64,000 bases of DNA from contig JAJFPB010000001.1 of assembly GCA_020881915.1 (NCBI GenBank), positions 5,332,001 to 5,396,000 of the forward strand, given 5' to 3'. Source of the DNA: Paramyrothecium sp. XJ0827 (Eukaryota; Ascomycota; Sordariomycetes; Hypocreales; Stachybotryaceae). Shown piece after piece: positions 31,746 to 44,174 of the stretch (position 1 is its first letter; every line of letters begins with the position of its first letter). The notes beneath the pieces are model-generated. The model saw nothing but the letters and a program-made list of their open reading frames with translations. It was not told the DNA's origin and did no database searches. The position numbers and the translations under genes were made by a program.

Positions 31746-32914
31746 GACTGACTTTTAGGGATGCGCTCATTGCCTTACATTGATTAACGCGGTACCAAAT
31801 CCAGGCTCTGCCCACACCCCCCACTCACGCACACCACCTCGTCGACGGAGCTCTTGGTCAAACCTCAACTCCCCGCTGCTACTACTACGACACCTTTTTT
31901 TTTTCCTTCTTCCCCCTTCCCTTCACCTTCTTCCCCTTTGCTCTCCCTCTTCCTCCTTTCGGTTTGGCAGTCTTCTCGAAAAGGGCAATTGGCTCGCACT
32001 GGCTGAGCCTGGGCTTGGCTGATTCTGGATCCGCTCTATTCCTGGATGGGGCCTGGGCAGTCCCCCCCCCCTGGTTGCCTTCCCTGAGCGGTTCCCCACG
32101 CCCCGTCCAGTCGGAATCGCGACCAGGACTATTCCGTATAATGTGCAATAGATTGTCGAGACCCTCTTCATACTACCCGTTGTGCGATGTGCGCTTCGCG
32201 AGACACCATGGCCAGCCTCGACTGCCCACGGCGGATGTCTTGTGAGCTTTCTGAAACCATGACCAATGGAGACAACTGTTGATTGGGTTGCCGGGGCTTG
32301 ATTGCACCCATGTCCTTCCCTAATCCCGCCGGACAAAGCTTCTCGGAAATGGAGCGGCAAAGAAAGACTGAGATGACGAGGACCGGTGCCCGGGTGGGGA
32401 GCGCCCTGCCCTACCTGGAACACTGTCTTTCCATTTCTGCCGTTGCGAGGACGGCCAATGAATGAGCCCTACGTGGGCATGGCCGCCGCATCTGTCACAA
32501 GGTGAACGTCAGGAAAAGAAATTGAAGGACAGAAGTAAGTGTCCAAAAGCAGGCAGAGAGGTGATCGATTCGGGTAACTACCATGCAGCTTACACTCGCC
32601 CGCCAAGGACAATGGGGAAGTCCCATGTAAAGTACCTCTGCTCCATGGATTGCCTGATCAAACGTGGCATGTAGGCTTCAAGGACCATGGGGTGGAGACC
32701 CGGCCGGCGCCTGGTTCGCGGTGCCCTACCTGGTCCTCCTTGGCTTTTGGGCCCTCCCACGGCTAGAGGCCCTATACGTCCAGCTGCAGGCCCAGTCTGG
32801 CAACTGAGCGTCCCGTTTTGGGCCTAGGGGAGGGAGTGTGCGCACACGCCAGCATTACATCGCAGCACGTACATACCGACAGTGCGGCATCGTGGTGCAT
32901 CTGTGGCAGCGACA

Positions 32915-32937
32915 TGTGGATGTGGATGTGGATGTGG
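32915..32937. repeat. (ATGTGG)n microsatellite
   Basis: Four ATGTGG units in tandem. Confidence 0.85.
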
Positions 32938-33244
32938 CCCGGGCTTTGCCGTTCGTTGACTGCAGGTAAGGCAGCGGAAGGGAGGGGGCGTATAACACCA
33001 ACCGGTGTGTCGTCGTATTATCTGCCGCCCGTTTTTCTCGCAAGCTTTGCTCGTCGAGCCAGATAGCCTGGTGCGATGCAGATGTAAGGTAGCTCTATCA
33101 GGTCATCTCTTCCATCTCACTATGCATGCGTGTGTGCTCTTCCGCGGTCTCGTCCAGTTGGTCAATTCGATCATAGTTGGCGCAATTATACCGCGTAGTG
33201 CAGCACCTAACTCCGCCGATATGCACCGCATCTCGGCCGTGTCC

Positions 33245-33250
33245 TATAAA
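33245..33250 (+). promoter_or_regulatory. TATAAA box followed by a pyrimidine tract
   Basis: TATAAA at 33245 is followed at 33266-33320 by a run of TCTCTCTTTCTCCCCCCCCC-type sequence. This is the usual fungal core-promoter layout, yet no complete gene follows. A possible first coding exon lies at 33582-33630. Confidence 0.4.
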
Positions 33251-33581
33251 TTTCGCTCGTTTTGTCTCTCTTTCTCCCCCCCCCTTCCCTTTCGCTATTT
33301 TCCCTTTTCTCTTTGGAAAAGAACCGAGCAGCCTGGTGTTTCTTTTACCCACTGTTGTCACAACAGGGAGCTCAGACTGCATCGCAATCTCCTGCCTGGG
33401 GATAACTTCCCGCCATCCGTGAAGAGTTTGCTTACCTTCTCCTCCTTGCCGAGTGTCCGCTGAAGTGGGGTGAGATTATCATTTCATTCTGCCTCTTTAC
33501 TCGATCCCGCGTACGCCTTATCTTTGTAGATTTGAGGACGAGGCAGGCCGATCTAATTTCCCACGGTTCTTGCATCAGCCC

Positions 33582-33630
33582 ATGGATCCAGCACAACTGG
33601 TCGGAAATGACGTTCCCGCCCCAAACTACG
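33582..33630 (+). pseudogene. Possible orphan first exon (truncated or lost gene)
   Basis: ATG at 33582 opens 16 codons reading MDPAQLVGNDVPAPNY and then a GTACGT splice donor at 33631. The ending PAPNYG resembles the residues that precede the first Cys of many fungal Zn2Cys6 regulators, but I find no Cys cluster downstream on this strand. With the TATAAA and pyrimidine tract 330 bases upstream, this looks like a promoter plus first exon whose body is missing or too divergent to see. Joining to the AG near 33792 would give a 50-residue product of no recognisable family. Low confidence. Confidence 0.25.
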
Positions 33631-35504
33631 GTACGTCTCGCCAACACTTGATGGCGCGGTGACAGGGGGGAGAAGCAAATGTGTGGGTAAAGAACCGCCA
33701 TCCGGCGGTGATGCATGGAAACGAACCTTGAGTGCATCCTCTCTCGCCCCCAAGCCGCTTTCTCCAATCTCCCGGGTCTGCTAATGCCAGACCCGGCCAA
33801 GCCAAGACCCTTTTCAGCAACCAGTTTTGCGGGGGAGCAGCAGTCGACGTGCACGAGAAATAGTCATCTCCACCTTGGCGCATGCAGTGCCATCCCTTGA
33901 ATAATGCAATAAGCGCGGAGCAGAAACGCTGTTGGACCGCACTGGTCTGCAAATCGAGACCGCCTTACGGGTTCGGCACGAGATGCTCGAGCCCGGGTCA
34001 ATGCTTTCCGTGTTGGGGGAGCTAAGGTATGCCAGGCAACTCTTGTAGTTGTTTCATATGAGCCTTCCTTTTCCCTTTTGTCAGCCGTGCATCCCTCCAC
34101 TCCTCCAAGGTTCCAACACGCCTTGCTCGGCGGCCTGCGTCCGGGCCATGGAGTGAACGGCCAAGGTACCTCCGTGAACAAGCGCAATTTCCCAACAAAG
34201 TGAGTAGGAGAGGCGCCCACGCCGTATCTGACGTGATTCGTCGGCGTTGGAAAGCCCGGGAGGTGACGATAGGGCTCGGTTGACCAAGTACTGTAGCCAA
34301 GACCTTTAAAAAGAGGGTTCCCTCATTGACCCCAGGAGTTGCCTTAGCTGGCCCAGCTACCCATGCTCTCTGCCCAAGTGCATGAGCATGCAAAACGTCG
34401 ATTACTTATTTGCACCCGTAGAGTTTAATCAATCACCTGAGACAAGTCTAGTAAAATTTCCGGGACGCTTGCACGGTAGGTTGTACAAACCATCATATCA
34501 CCTCTCAACTCGAAATGGAAGCATGTAGCCCTGTCGCCTGTTGTTCGCGCCTCTGAGACAGAGATGGGCCGAAGGGGTGAGCGCAGCCTCTGGGCCACCC
34601 AGCGTCTGCGAAGTGACGTACGTGACACGCAAGGCGTGGTTGCATTTGCGCGGGCTCTCTCGCCCCAAGTCGATCAGAAGCTCGAGCTGCCAAACGCGGG
34701 TTATGATAGGGCCAGTCGCTTATTATGGGGAGGCTCCGTTGAGCTTCCGGCATTTGCTGGCATGTCGCAGCGCCGACGGGGCACCCTGTGTTAGCTAGAC
34801 CTGCTGCCCGTTAGGGAACTAAGGAATGGTCTCTACCCACCCACTCGGTCCAAGCTCAACGACGTTTTTGTCTCGTCTTGTCTTGGATATCTTGTCGAAG
34901 TTTTGAAAGGGCTGCAGACATTGCGCATACCTCCCTACCTTGGTATTGACTCCGAAGTGCGAAGCCGGCGGCTACCTCAGTAGAACATTAGCCTGTGTCG
35001 TGGTGAGTGAGAAAGCACCTCTGTAGTCATGCACCTGCCACGCTGGCCAACGGTGTGTGCCTACCTACCGTGCCTTACCTTAAGTTGCTAGGCAAATACA
35101 GAAGGAGAGATGACACACGCATCGGCCGAGGTACATGTACTCATAGACAGCACAATGGGTGGTATTTAGACAGTTACCTAAGGTGCGGTGCCTTACTTTT
35201 GGGATCTGCTTTTAAGGCGTCTTTATTGTAAAATGAAATAAAAATTGGTTGTAGTACAGTACGCGTTAACTACCTGTAAGCCCTTAAAACTTCACATAAA
35301 TAACTGGAAGATAGTTCCAAGATTTTCTCCCTGGTATTATCAAAGAAGAAGGCTTGACAGTTCCTCGTTTTCTTTGCTTCCTTTTACTTGTCTTTACTTG
35401 TTTGTTTCTTTATATATTGCTTTACTCGGCCGATTAGTAGGTTAGTACTTATTGCAGACTCATGCTCTCGTTGTTGGGTCTGTTGGGCAAGCCGAGGTAA
35501 GGCA

Positions 35505-35535
35505 AACTAGGCGAAGGTACCTTACCTAACACTCA
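35505..35535. repeat. TACCT/AGGTA cluster
   Basis: GCGAAGGTACCTTACCTAAC with flanking GAGGTAAGG; the same words as in the other clusters. Confidence 0.6.
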
Positions 35536-37903
35536 GGCAATGAACGCACCTTTCGTAATTCGCCTTTTTCATTACTACTACTTTGGCATCTTGCCGTCCA
35601 CTCGTCCTTGCCATGACTACTAGTGCCGTTGACAGTTCAGCGCGACATGAAAAGTAGCTCCGAATCTATTTGCATCTGAGATGACACACGTTTTGTCAAG
35701 GCTCTCCTAGGGAATTCGAGAACAGACCGGCGACCCGGGCACATGGCGGAAGGGAGACCGAACCTACCCCAGATGCTGTCTAATCATCACATTTTGCACC
35801 TCATCTTCGACGAACCGCCGCACTACTAAGATCCACGAAACCACCAAATTCAAAATAAAGGATCGGATCCTGGCGCGTGCCATTGCTGCGGCCGCAGGTA
35901 TGATCAAGTGGTCGGGGTGCAATCTTGTAGCTCCCTGTGCATGCAGGATCCTGTGGTCAGCCCGAATAACTCTTCCGACTTGATCTCGACTGCAACGCTG
36001 CGCGCCCAAGCCCGACTGGAAGCCGAAGCCCCGGTTTTAATCCTTGATCTTATTAGTGACGATTCAGCAAACATGCTGACTCTTCGCAACTGCGACCAGG
36101 CTGTGGCCCGATCCGGGGCCAAATTGCAAGGAACGGCCCATCTGCTTGGAGTCGTGCAACATCTGGCTGTCAACAGCTGACTCTTTGCTAAGCCTCGATC
36201 GCCGCTATGACGCTTCTCGCGTCAACCTCCTTCATGTGATGGCGACAAGCAATACGATGTGGTGCACCAGACTTGCCCACGTCTCATTTCCTGGAGACGC
36301 GGGCGGGCGTTGAGCAACGGATCCGGTCCGTTCCGATACAGAATTCGAGGGATAACCCGGCGACCGGTGAGCAGAGGTGTTATTAAGTGCACACCCTCGC
36401 GGCCGTTCCACAAGGGCCGGAGCTGACGCTGCGGAAACCTCTCGGCTCTCAATGCCGATGATATCCAAGACCACCTCATAGCTCAAAAAATCTGCGCAAC
36501 TCTCCGCACGACTCTCCCAACGCGATTTCTCAGCTTGCCTTTTCCGTCCATGCACAGCGACATGTGAACAGAATGCATGCAAATAGTCCGATGAAAAGAA
36601 AATCTGGAAGCTTCATATCTCTCGAAGTGGCTTCTCGACTTGCTCAACCTTGGTGTTGTACGACGCGGGATGGCATTGCCAAGGGTTGTGATGCTGCTGC
36701 TCGCCCCATTAGCTGTTGCCTGCAAGATGCTAGTGGCTGTCTTGGGTTTGCCGGAACCTGAAGTGGCCAGTCAATGTCGGATGATTCAAGAATCGGATGG
36801 ATTCTAATCAGATAACCATCTACTCTGGCGAATCTGTAACATGGCCTAGCTCGAATCCTAGGAATCGGCCTCGGGCCGAAGTCCTGCCCTTCCAATCCAC
36901 TGTGGCTGGCCAAGACGGTCCCGAAGCTACATCATCATGTCAAGCACGCAACTCCAGTCCGTGGAAAGTGTTTCCAAATTTCGGTCGCTTGTGACGTCGA
37001 TCTGGACAATTTTACACCCATCCCCGTCTTGTTCACCCTTGCAATTTCCAGAGATCCGCAAGTATTTCATCCGATGCCTCACAATCCTGACCTCTTCTAA
37101 ATTGCGTTCGTCTCATGTTGTATGAAGCCGTCAGAAATGAAGAGGTGTGGGGGCCCGCAGCCTATTCTGTGCACCTACTCAGGCCTTTGCCTATTCTGTC
37201 CAGTCTCGCATGTCCTTGCGTGACTACTGCAGGGTTTCTATCCACTCGCCTCGACGCTAGGCCACATGGCAGAGCCAGGTCCACGAACACACCTTTAATA
37301 GTGGTGCCATTCAGGCGTCTCGCTGCGAGTGTGTAATCGTGCCTCACCTGAGGTCCGCCTGTGCTTGAGGGGACGAGACCATCCTGATCCGTGAATGCGA
37401 GAGGGCGGTGGATGGTGTCCCAGGGTTTCTGCATGTCTCATCTGTCCCACCGATTCAGCAGGCTCGAGATCGCTGGATGTCTCAACTTTTTTATCACAAT
37501 TCAAACACCCCGCAATGAATATGATGAACAACGTCGACCTGCTGCTCGCTACTAGCCGCCACTCATCCACCCACCATCACTTGCTGGCTTGCCGGATTGG
37601 GAACAGGAGGCGTGGAGTTTGGATTCCACGACCCCCCCTTTCCCAGTCATTGTATATTCGTCGGAAGCATCCCGAGTGAGAATTTTATATTACTTTCTTT
37701 CCACCACATGGCAAGCTCCTCAAGGCACCCTTGAACGAAAGCGTCAAGCTTGACGTGGACCTTTTTCGGCATTGTGTACCGCTACGTGCGGGCGATCCTT
37801 GCCATCGCCGTGCCCCCGTCAACTCACGGATTTACGAGACCTGTAGTGACTGGAGGCTGACACCCAGCTGTGAACATCTCTTGCCAGCCGTTTCGACGAA
37901 AAT

Positions 37904-37960
37904 AACAGTTACAAAAGTAATGAATAAATATAAATAATAAATAATAATAAAAACAAGGGG
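37904..37960. repeat. AT-rich low-complexity patch (AATAATAAA)n
   Basis: ATAAATATAAATAATAAATA and related units in an otherwise balanced-composition region. Confidence 0.75.
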
Positions 37961-38642
37961 CGCTTTCACTATCAATCTCATACAGTCTTTCAACACGAAG
38001 CTTTTTAATGGTTCCTTCATGCATGATTACCATCTATGTGTATTTCTCCAAGTACCTTACTGCATATACCTCTAGGTCACAGCCCTGCCACTTATTGTAT
38101 TTCTAGCACCTCCGCAACAGGGCCCCTTGCCAAGGAGCAGACAGTCGGAGCAAATGTTACAAATAAAGGAAGAAGCTCTAGCTTTAAGCATGCTAAAGTG
38201 TCGAAACATCGAGATCGGCGTGAAGAGATTCGGCCATCCGGTTGAATCTTGACCAGTCATAACCTTGTTTTCTTCTTCCAGTAACAGGTCATAATGTGGT
38301 CGAGCGATGCGATAACTTTCTATAGAGCAACCCTTTTTTTTCTCCCTCTTTCTTTTTTTTTCTTTGTCTTTCGTAAATGCGTGTGCGTGGGTGCGACTCC
38401 TACCCTCCCGGCCCGTTTTGTCTCACACACACTTGACGCAGCCGCGCGCCACCTGAAATTCCCCGATGGATCCGATAAGCCCCTTGACGCGATGGTGCAT
38501 GCCACGTCAAGTTGCGGTCAAGCAGTCGGGGAACCTTAGAAGCCGATGCGGCAGTTCTTTGTTGTTGTTGCCTGGCTTTCCGACCACGGGACTGCGTAAA
38601 GTGTCCGGGGAATGTCCAAGGAGTCGTATATTTTGCGCCCGC

Positions 38643-41600
38643 TCAGGCTGAGCTAGTACCCTTGTTGATAGCCTCCCCGTCCGTGGTTCCCTCTGCTGCG
38701 GCGAGGTCATTCGCAGGCAATTTATCCTGGCCCAACAGATCCTTGGGAGGGACAATTTTCATTTCCAGCATATCGCTTTCGCTGGGTGCCCGGCTACCCC
38801 CATTAGCCGGCTGACCGGTTTCATCCAACGGCTGATCGTTGTCACTTGCGAGCCGCTCCTGCTCCTCGAAAGTAAAAGCATCTGACAAATTCACCGCCAG
38901 GAAAGTCTTTGGTAGTTTAACTCTAACAAACATACGTCAGCACACAACATGACAGGGGCTCACCTTAGCCGATGCCGGCAGTTGGATGGGGGAGGCTTAC
39001 TGGTTAAACTTTGCACGAAGCGTCTTAATAACCTCAAGCCAGTCTCTGTGGGGAGTGAGGCTGCGCCTGGGCGCACACCCTATGCAGTGCCGGCTGTCCA
39101 GTTGGACGTGTAGGGGATCAGAGACATGGCAACCGGGGCTAATGGTGATTCTGATGCTGTAGGCAAACGTTGAATCATCCGCCGTGGCACCATCAACGAC
39201 CGTTTTTGTCTCTGATTCGTACAGCTCGAAGCTGATTTGTGACAAGTAATCCAGCTCAGGTATTGCGCTGCGGTCAATCTTGGTTTCGATGCCGCCTTCG
39301 ATGATGCAGTTGAGCAAGGTGTAGATATGGGACTCCTTCGTGAAGTAGAAGAAGGATTTGCCGTCATTCGAGGCTTGCATCTCCTCGAGGTCTTGGACAA
39401 TCTCTTTCAGCAGTGGAAGTGAGGTCAGGAGGCCAATCTCAAGCTTTTCGCTGTCCGAAATGCCATACTCCTGTGGGCATATGAAATCAAAAAGCACCTT
39501 GGCCAGTCGGTAGAGCTCCAGAAGCGGTTCGCTCTTTTGGTCTTGCTTTGCCGTGCCTTGGTGGGAGCCTTTGTAAAGACGGAAGTACTGCTCCTGAGCT
39601 GATTCCTCGTGAAAGTTCCTTAAGCCATTCATGAACGAGCGCCTCCTGAAGAGCTTCTTGACGGAAGCTGAGCGGCTTGACGGGTCCATCTTCTCGGAGC
39701 CTTCTGGCGACGTGTTAATGCTCTTGTCGCTTCGATGATCATCCGAGGCCCGGGCTTCCTCGCCTTCTTTGCCCTTGCTGGGTTCCTTGATGCCATATTC
39801 CTCATCCAACATTGCTTTGGTGGGAGTGAAAATCCACTCCAGGAATTGACGGTTGTGCAGGGCATCAAATTTCATCGTGTCATACAGCTCCGAGATCTTG
39901 CTCGGATCAACCTTCTCCTCGTCACAGAATTCTGCGAACAACTTCTCCCACCTTTCACGAAACAGCTCTGCGTCCTCCCCACAACACCACCTTGCCTGGA
40001 TGTTCGTGACAGCATTGGCATGCGACAGGGATGACAGAGACGTTGTGGAAGCTTCTGCGGTTGTCTTCTCGCTGCCAGCGTCCGACAAGGCGCTCAGTGA
40101 AGTAGCGGCACCACTGTACAATCTAGTATAGTTATGCTGCATGACGCGACGGTGAAACTTCATCAGTTGCACCACTCTTGTCTGTACTTCGGAAGGCTCA
40201 GGCATGTTTTCAGGCCAGGCAAACTGCGCAGGTCGCTCATTGCCCTTACGGAGAAGTCCTTTGAGCTTCTTCTTAACCTTGTCGGTTTCGTCTTTTGCCG
40301 CATTCGAGTCATCTAGCAGATCTTTCCGGATGGTGATGAAATCCTCAGAAACATCCTTTTGGCCCAAAAAGGAGCAGGCCCAAATCTGCGCGCTGGTAGT
40401 AACACGTCTCTCAGAGCTGCTGTAGACATGCACCTCATCAAGGACGTCTCTGTTCAGTAGCATATAATCATTGCGCATGTTCTCACCAAGCTCTTGTGCT
40501 TGATACCGAGCAGTATGGGTTGGCTCTCCGCCCCATTTGACGATGAGTTGAAGCTTGTCGAGGACAAGACTCTCTTCGGCTGCAGTAAACTTTGACATTG
40601 TCACTCCAGACAAGGAGTCTTGGCGTCTGGGTGGACGGTGAACCTTTCGTTCATCGGTCCCTGATCCAGTCTCATTGTCTGCGACTGAGGCCTCGACCCC
40701 TTCCTTGACTCCAGGCATTTCGTCCACTGGGGCAGGCGGCGGCTGTTCCGTTTTCTTCTTCCTGAACATTGGCTTAATCTGCACTTTCGTGCCTGCCCAA
40801 CTTCCTTTCTTCACCAAAACATTGCGCAGCGTCTTCAGTTTGTTTCGATCCTCAATGCCGGCCTGGAACGCCTTATCGACCGCCTGTATAACACTAGCAA
40901 GTGCAGCCTCACCGATGAGAAGAACTTCTTCTTGGTGACCCTTGAGCAAGGCAATGAAGGGCTCTGTATGAAGGGTAAACTTGTACTTTTGCTTCGGTGT
41001 GCGGTCTGCATGGCGGATCACGGAGACAACGCCTTTCAGTTTCCACGAGTGTTTTGGTAGAGGTGGAGCAGGGCCATTCTCGGCCGCCGGGGGTGGTACT
41101 GCTGAGGCGCTCGCTTGCGCAACGGAAGTGTTCGATGCAGATGTCCCAACAGAGCCAGGCAAGAGCAATTCTGATGAAGGGGGAGGCAGGAGCGGGCTTG
41201 TTGCCGTACTCTGTGCCACGGAGGCGATTGCGCTCTCAAGTGCCGGGGATGTCGTACCACCAGACGTTCTTGCTGTAGAGTCGATAACCAGAGGCTCGAC
41301 TCCTGATGTTGAAATCGTACTGGCCGTTGACTTAGCAGGAGGTGGTTGCAGCGTTGTTGCGGAAGTTTGCTGGTCCCGGGGCGTGAGCGGTGGCCGGCTA
41401 GCCGACTCGATATCAGATACCGCAGGAGAAGGGCCCACAGAGGTAGCGTTACCTCGACGCAGACGCTCCTTGATGAAGATGTCCTTGAGGATATTGGCGC
41501 AGTGGTTGTAATAGTCGTCGTTGTCTTTAACGAAGCTCCATCCATTGACATCAATGACATAACTCTTGCCACTGGCTCGAAGTAAATCAAACCCGCAAAC

Positions 41601-43745
41601 TCTCTGACCAAAGGCAAGGGAGATTCTGCTAGCCATCTCCTTCTCTTCTGGACTCAAAGCTGTAACGTATCTAACCTCTTTCCCATGCGTGTTTCGGCGG
41701 ACAACACCATCAACGACAGGCGATTTTCGGGTTTCAGCGTGGCAGTAGGTAGGCCCAACGGTATATGCCTTGACGTCTTCCGCATTGTCAACCTGCATAA
41801 AGCTTTCATAAACGTAGCTTCCGTCGGGCTCTGCGATGGCCCTGGGAATATTCAGCTCCGCCACGTAATCAGAGCTCTTGTTGCCAATCTTTCTGAACAG
41901 TTTTCGTGCGCCACCTCCGGAGCTCTTGGGGAAGTAGATCACAATGTTGTGGTCTTCGCCGCTGATAGGTTTCTCGACGAAAGGCTTTCGCAGAGTAACA
42001 CCGTCAACGCTGAGAACGTCGCCATCTTCAAGCAATTCAATTTGAGGTGGTTCTTGCTTGCTTTCTGCGTCAACAGGCTCCAAGAGAATCCCTGAGACAT
42101 CCATGATGTGCTTGGACATCTCAGGGGTCAGTACCAAAGGCCCCCCGTCTCGACTGACTTCTAAGCGTTTAGGCGTTCGGACAGATATCTTATCGAGCAA
42201 GCGGAGACAAAGACGCCTATCCCATAATATCTTCTGCATGGGAAGGTCGTTTACGCAAAATGGTTTGCGCAACTTGGTGTAGGCAATCGCCTTCTCCAAG
42301 GGAAAGCCATCCGAGTAGAAGGATATTAAGTAATCACTAAGGGGATTAGCAAACGACTGTCATGAAATCCCTCCGAGATTTGAGGCAAGCTGAGATCAAC
42401 AAAGTGACAAGGAAAGCTCATGATCCTACATAGAAACACATAGACTCACCAGACGGGCCAGTTTTCAACCTCTGTAAGATGAAATAAGTCAGCGACGCCG
42501 CAAGTAAGGGAATAGTGGATGCTAGAAGTACCTTCGTCAAGGATAACCTTATCGCCAAATACCACCACATCGAACTCGCGATTGGTGATGAGTCGATTGA
42601 GAATATTCCTGCTGGGCTTGCTGCGAGCCTTGACATCCAAGGCGCAAATTCCGATGACGCCCCACGGTGCAGGCTTCACTAGCATTGGGTGAGCTTCCGA
42701 ATAACACATGATGAGAGTCAAAACCTCTAGCAGGAGAAGAAATCGACTTACCTTCTTCTCGCTCTCGGTGCTGCAGGCCGCGCTCGCTACTAGGACTGTG
42801 GCTCGAATTCGCGGTGCTGCCGCTGAACCTCCTCGTGGCGCGGCTGCGGGAGCGGTCTGGAGCAGCGCGCATGTTGGGCTCAGTCCGCTGGTTGCGCCGT
42901 ATGAGGTCCAAAGGTTGCGGATTAGGTTCCCGAGTTGTCAGGTGGTGGTTGTTGCCGACGGAGGCGTAGCCGGACTGGCCAGGCGTAGTTGAAGAAGTGG
43001 TGACGGTGACGTTTGAGAGTGCGGCTTCCGAATGAGGGGCGGGGCCAGGACTTTTGGACGAAGACATGAGACTGGTGACAGAGCGCGGAGTAGCCCCAGA
43101 ATCGGAGCCGTTTGCTGATGCGGATGAGCCCAAGCGACCACAGCCAGAGGGAATGGAATAAAGTGAGGTGCCGGAAAGCCTCCTGAACTGAAAGTCGGAC
43201 AGAGAGGATCTTGCGGTAACGGGAGGGTCTGGCAATGCGACAGCGGGGCGGATGCGGGGCGTATCAGAATCGTCGATGCATGGACCTGGGCTTGAATCTG
43301 GACCTTGGCCGGGAGCTGCCACGGCGGACTGGTCGTAGTGCTGGAGCTCACTCCAAACGTCCGAGGCCCCAGATTCGCGGCGACTGCTCGATGCGAAGAA
43401 GGAATAGGCTGTCGGACCGCCGGCCAGAGAATTTGGGGAGTGCGGGTGAGGCAGAGGCAGAGGCAAAGATGGCGAAGGGTCGGGCGCGAAGGCAAAGGCT
43501 TGGACCTCGCTGGTACCGGGCTCCACGGCTCGGCTCTTCCTGCTGGCGATTGAGCCGGCAAAAGACGAGGATGAGATGCTGCGAGAGTGCGAGGCGGTCC
43601 TGCGCTGCCTGGCCTGGTGCAAGATCAAGGGATCGGAGTAGGAGAGCGAGTACGAGTCGTGGGAAGAGGGGCTTGGCGAGGAAGACGCTTGAAGAGGCGA
43701 CGGCGACGGCCCATCGGTCGAGGAGCTAATTTTCGGACGGTCCAT
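38643..43745 (-). CDS. VIP1: Inositol hexakisphosphate/diphosphoinositol-pentakisphosphate kinase (Vip1/PPIP5K), 1592 aa
   Basis: Five exons: 42752-43745, 42532-42678, 42450-42471 (22 nt), 39001-42336 and 38643-38922; introns of 73, 60, 113 and 78 nt, all phase-consistent. Makes the inositol pyrophosphates 1-InsP7 and InsP8, which signal phosphate status, polarity and hyphal growth. Residues 1-331 form a Ser/Pro-rich disordered extension. The ATP-grasp kinase domain starts at [20 protein letters not shown] (exon 2). It includes [17 protein letters not shown] across the exon 3/4 joint, [16 protein letters not shown] near 505 and [13 protein letters not shown] 130-residue Ser/Pro/Ala linker leads to the histidine-acid-phosphatase domain beginning [15 protein letters not shown] (Arg829-His830). 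The C-terminal exon gives [20 protein letters not shown]. The start is the ATG in GCCACCATGG; the frame is open one codon-group upstream without ATG. The long N-terminus is typical of filamentous-fungus homologues rather than yeast (about 1146 aa). Confidence 0.95.
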
Positions 43746-44151
43746 GGTGGCCAATTTTCTGGGTCTCCAGAATTACACGTAAATGAGTTTAGTAGTTAAA
43801 TGACCATAAAACTTTCCCTTGCTGAACACCTGGGCTGCACTGCCGCAGTCACCGTAAACGTAGAGCAGAGGGTACAAAGGTAAGGCGAGGCAAAGCGAGG
43901 CAAGGAAGGTCAGGTACAGGAGATCGAGCAAGGAAAGGGCAAAGATCACCAAAATCGACGTCGTCCCAAACAAACGGTCAGAGGCGCTGGATTGAGCCGC
44001 AATGGCATGGTAGGCGGCAGGAAATATTGCAGGCGTGGTTTCGCTTCTCCTCTCGACGGCTGTACGGAGGTGATGCATGCATGCGTCAAGATGGATTGAG
44101 CTTGCTGGCCATGTCTTGAATTTTCGATCTTTCCCGATGGTCGATTTTCGC

Positions 44152-44174
44152 CAGCACAGCACAGCACAGCACAG
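44152..44174. repeat. (AGCAC)n microsatellite
   Basis: Four AGCAC units in tandem, about 400 bases upstream of the VIP1 start. Confidence 0.8.

Larger units (their letters stand above)
29847..38642. other. 8.8-kb gene desert upstream of the small Cys-rich gene
   Basis: Apart from the leader of the 29691 gene and an orphan start exon near 33582, no credible coding region. Many short TACCT/AGGTA clusters, several microsatellites and two AT-rich patches (about 35220-35450 and 37680-38060). Pyrimidine tracts at about 31885-31960, 33268-33320 and 38332-38372 look like orphan promoter elements. Frames up to 166 codons (for example 31923-32423 minus) overlap frames on the other strand and have no family resemblance. 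Confidence 0.55.

Noticed and set aside
31923..32423. 166-codon minus-strand frame in the gene desert
   Set aside because: Overlaps opposite-strand frames, no motif, ends in a basic pyrimidine-tract translation.
40981..41511. 176-codon plus-strand frame
   Set aside because: Antisense of the Vip1 linker region, no independent signals.
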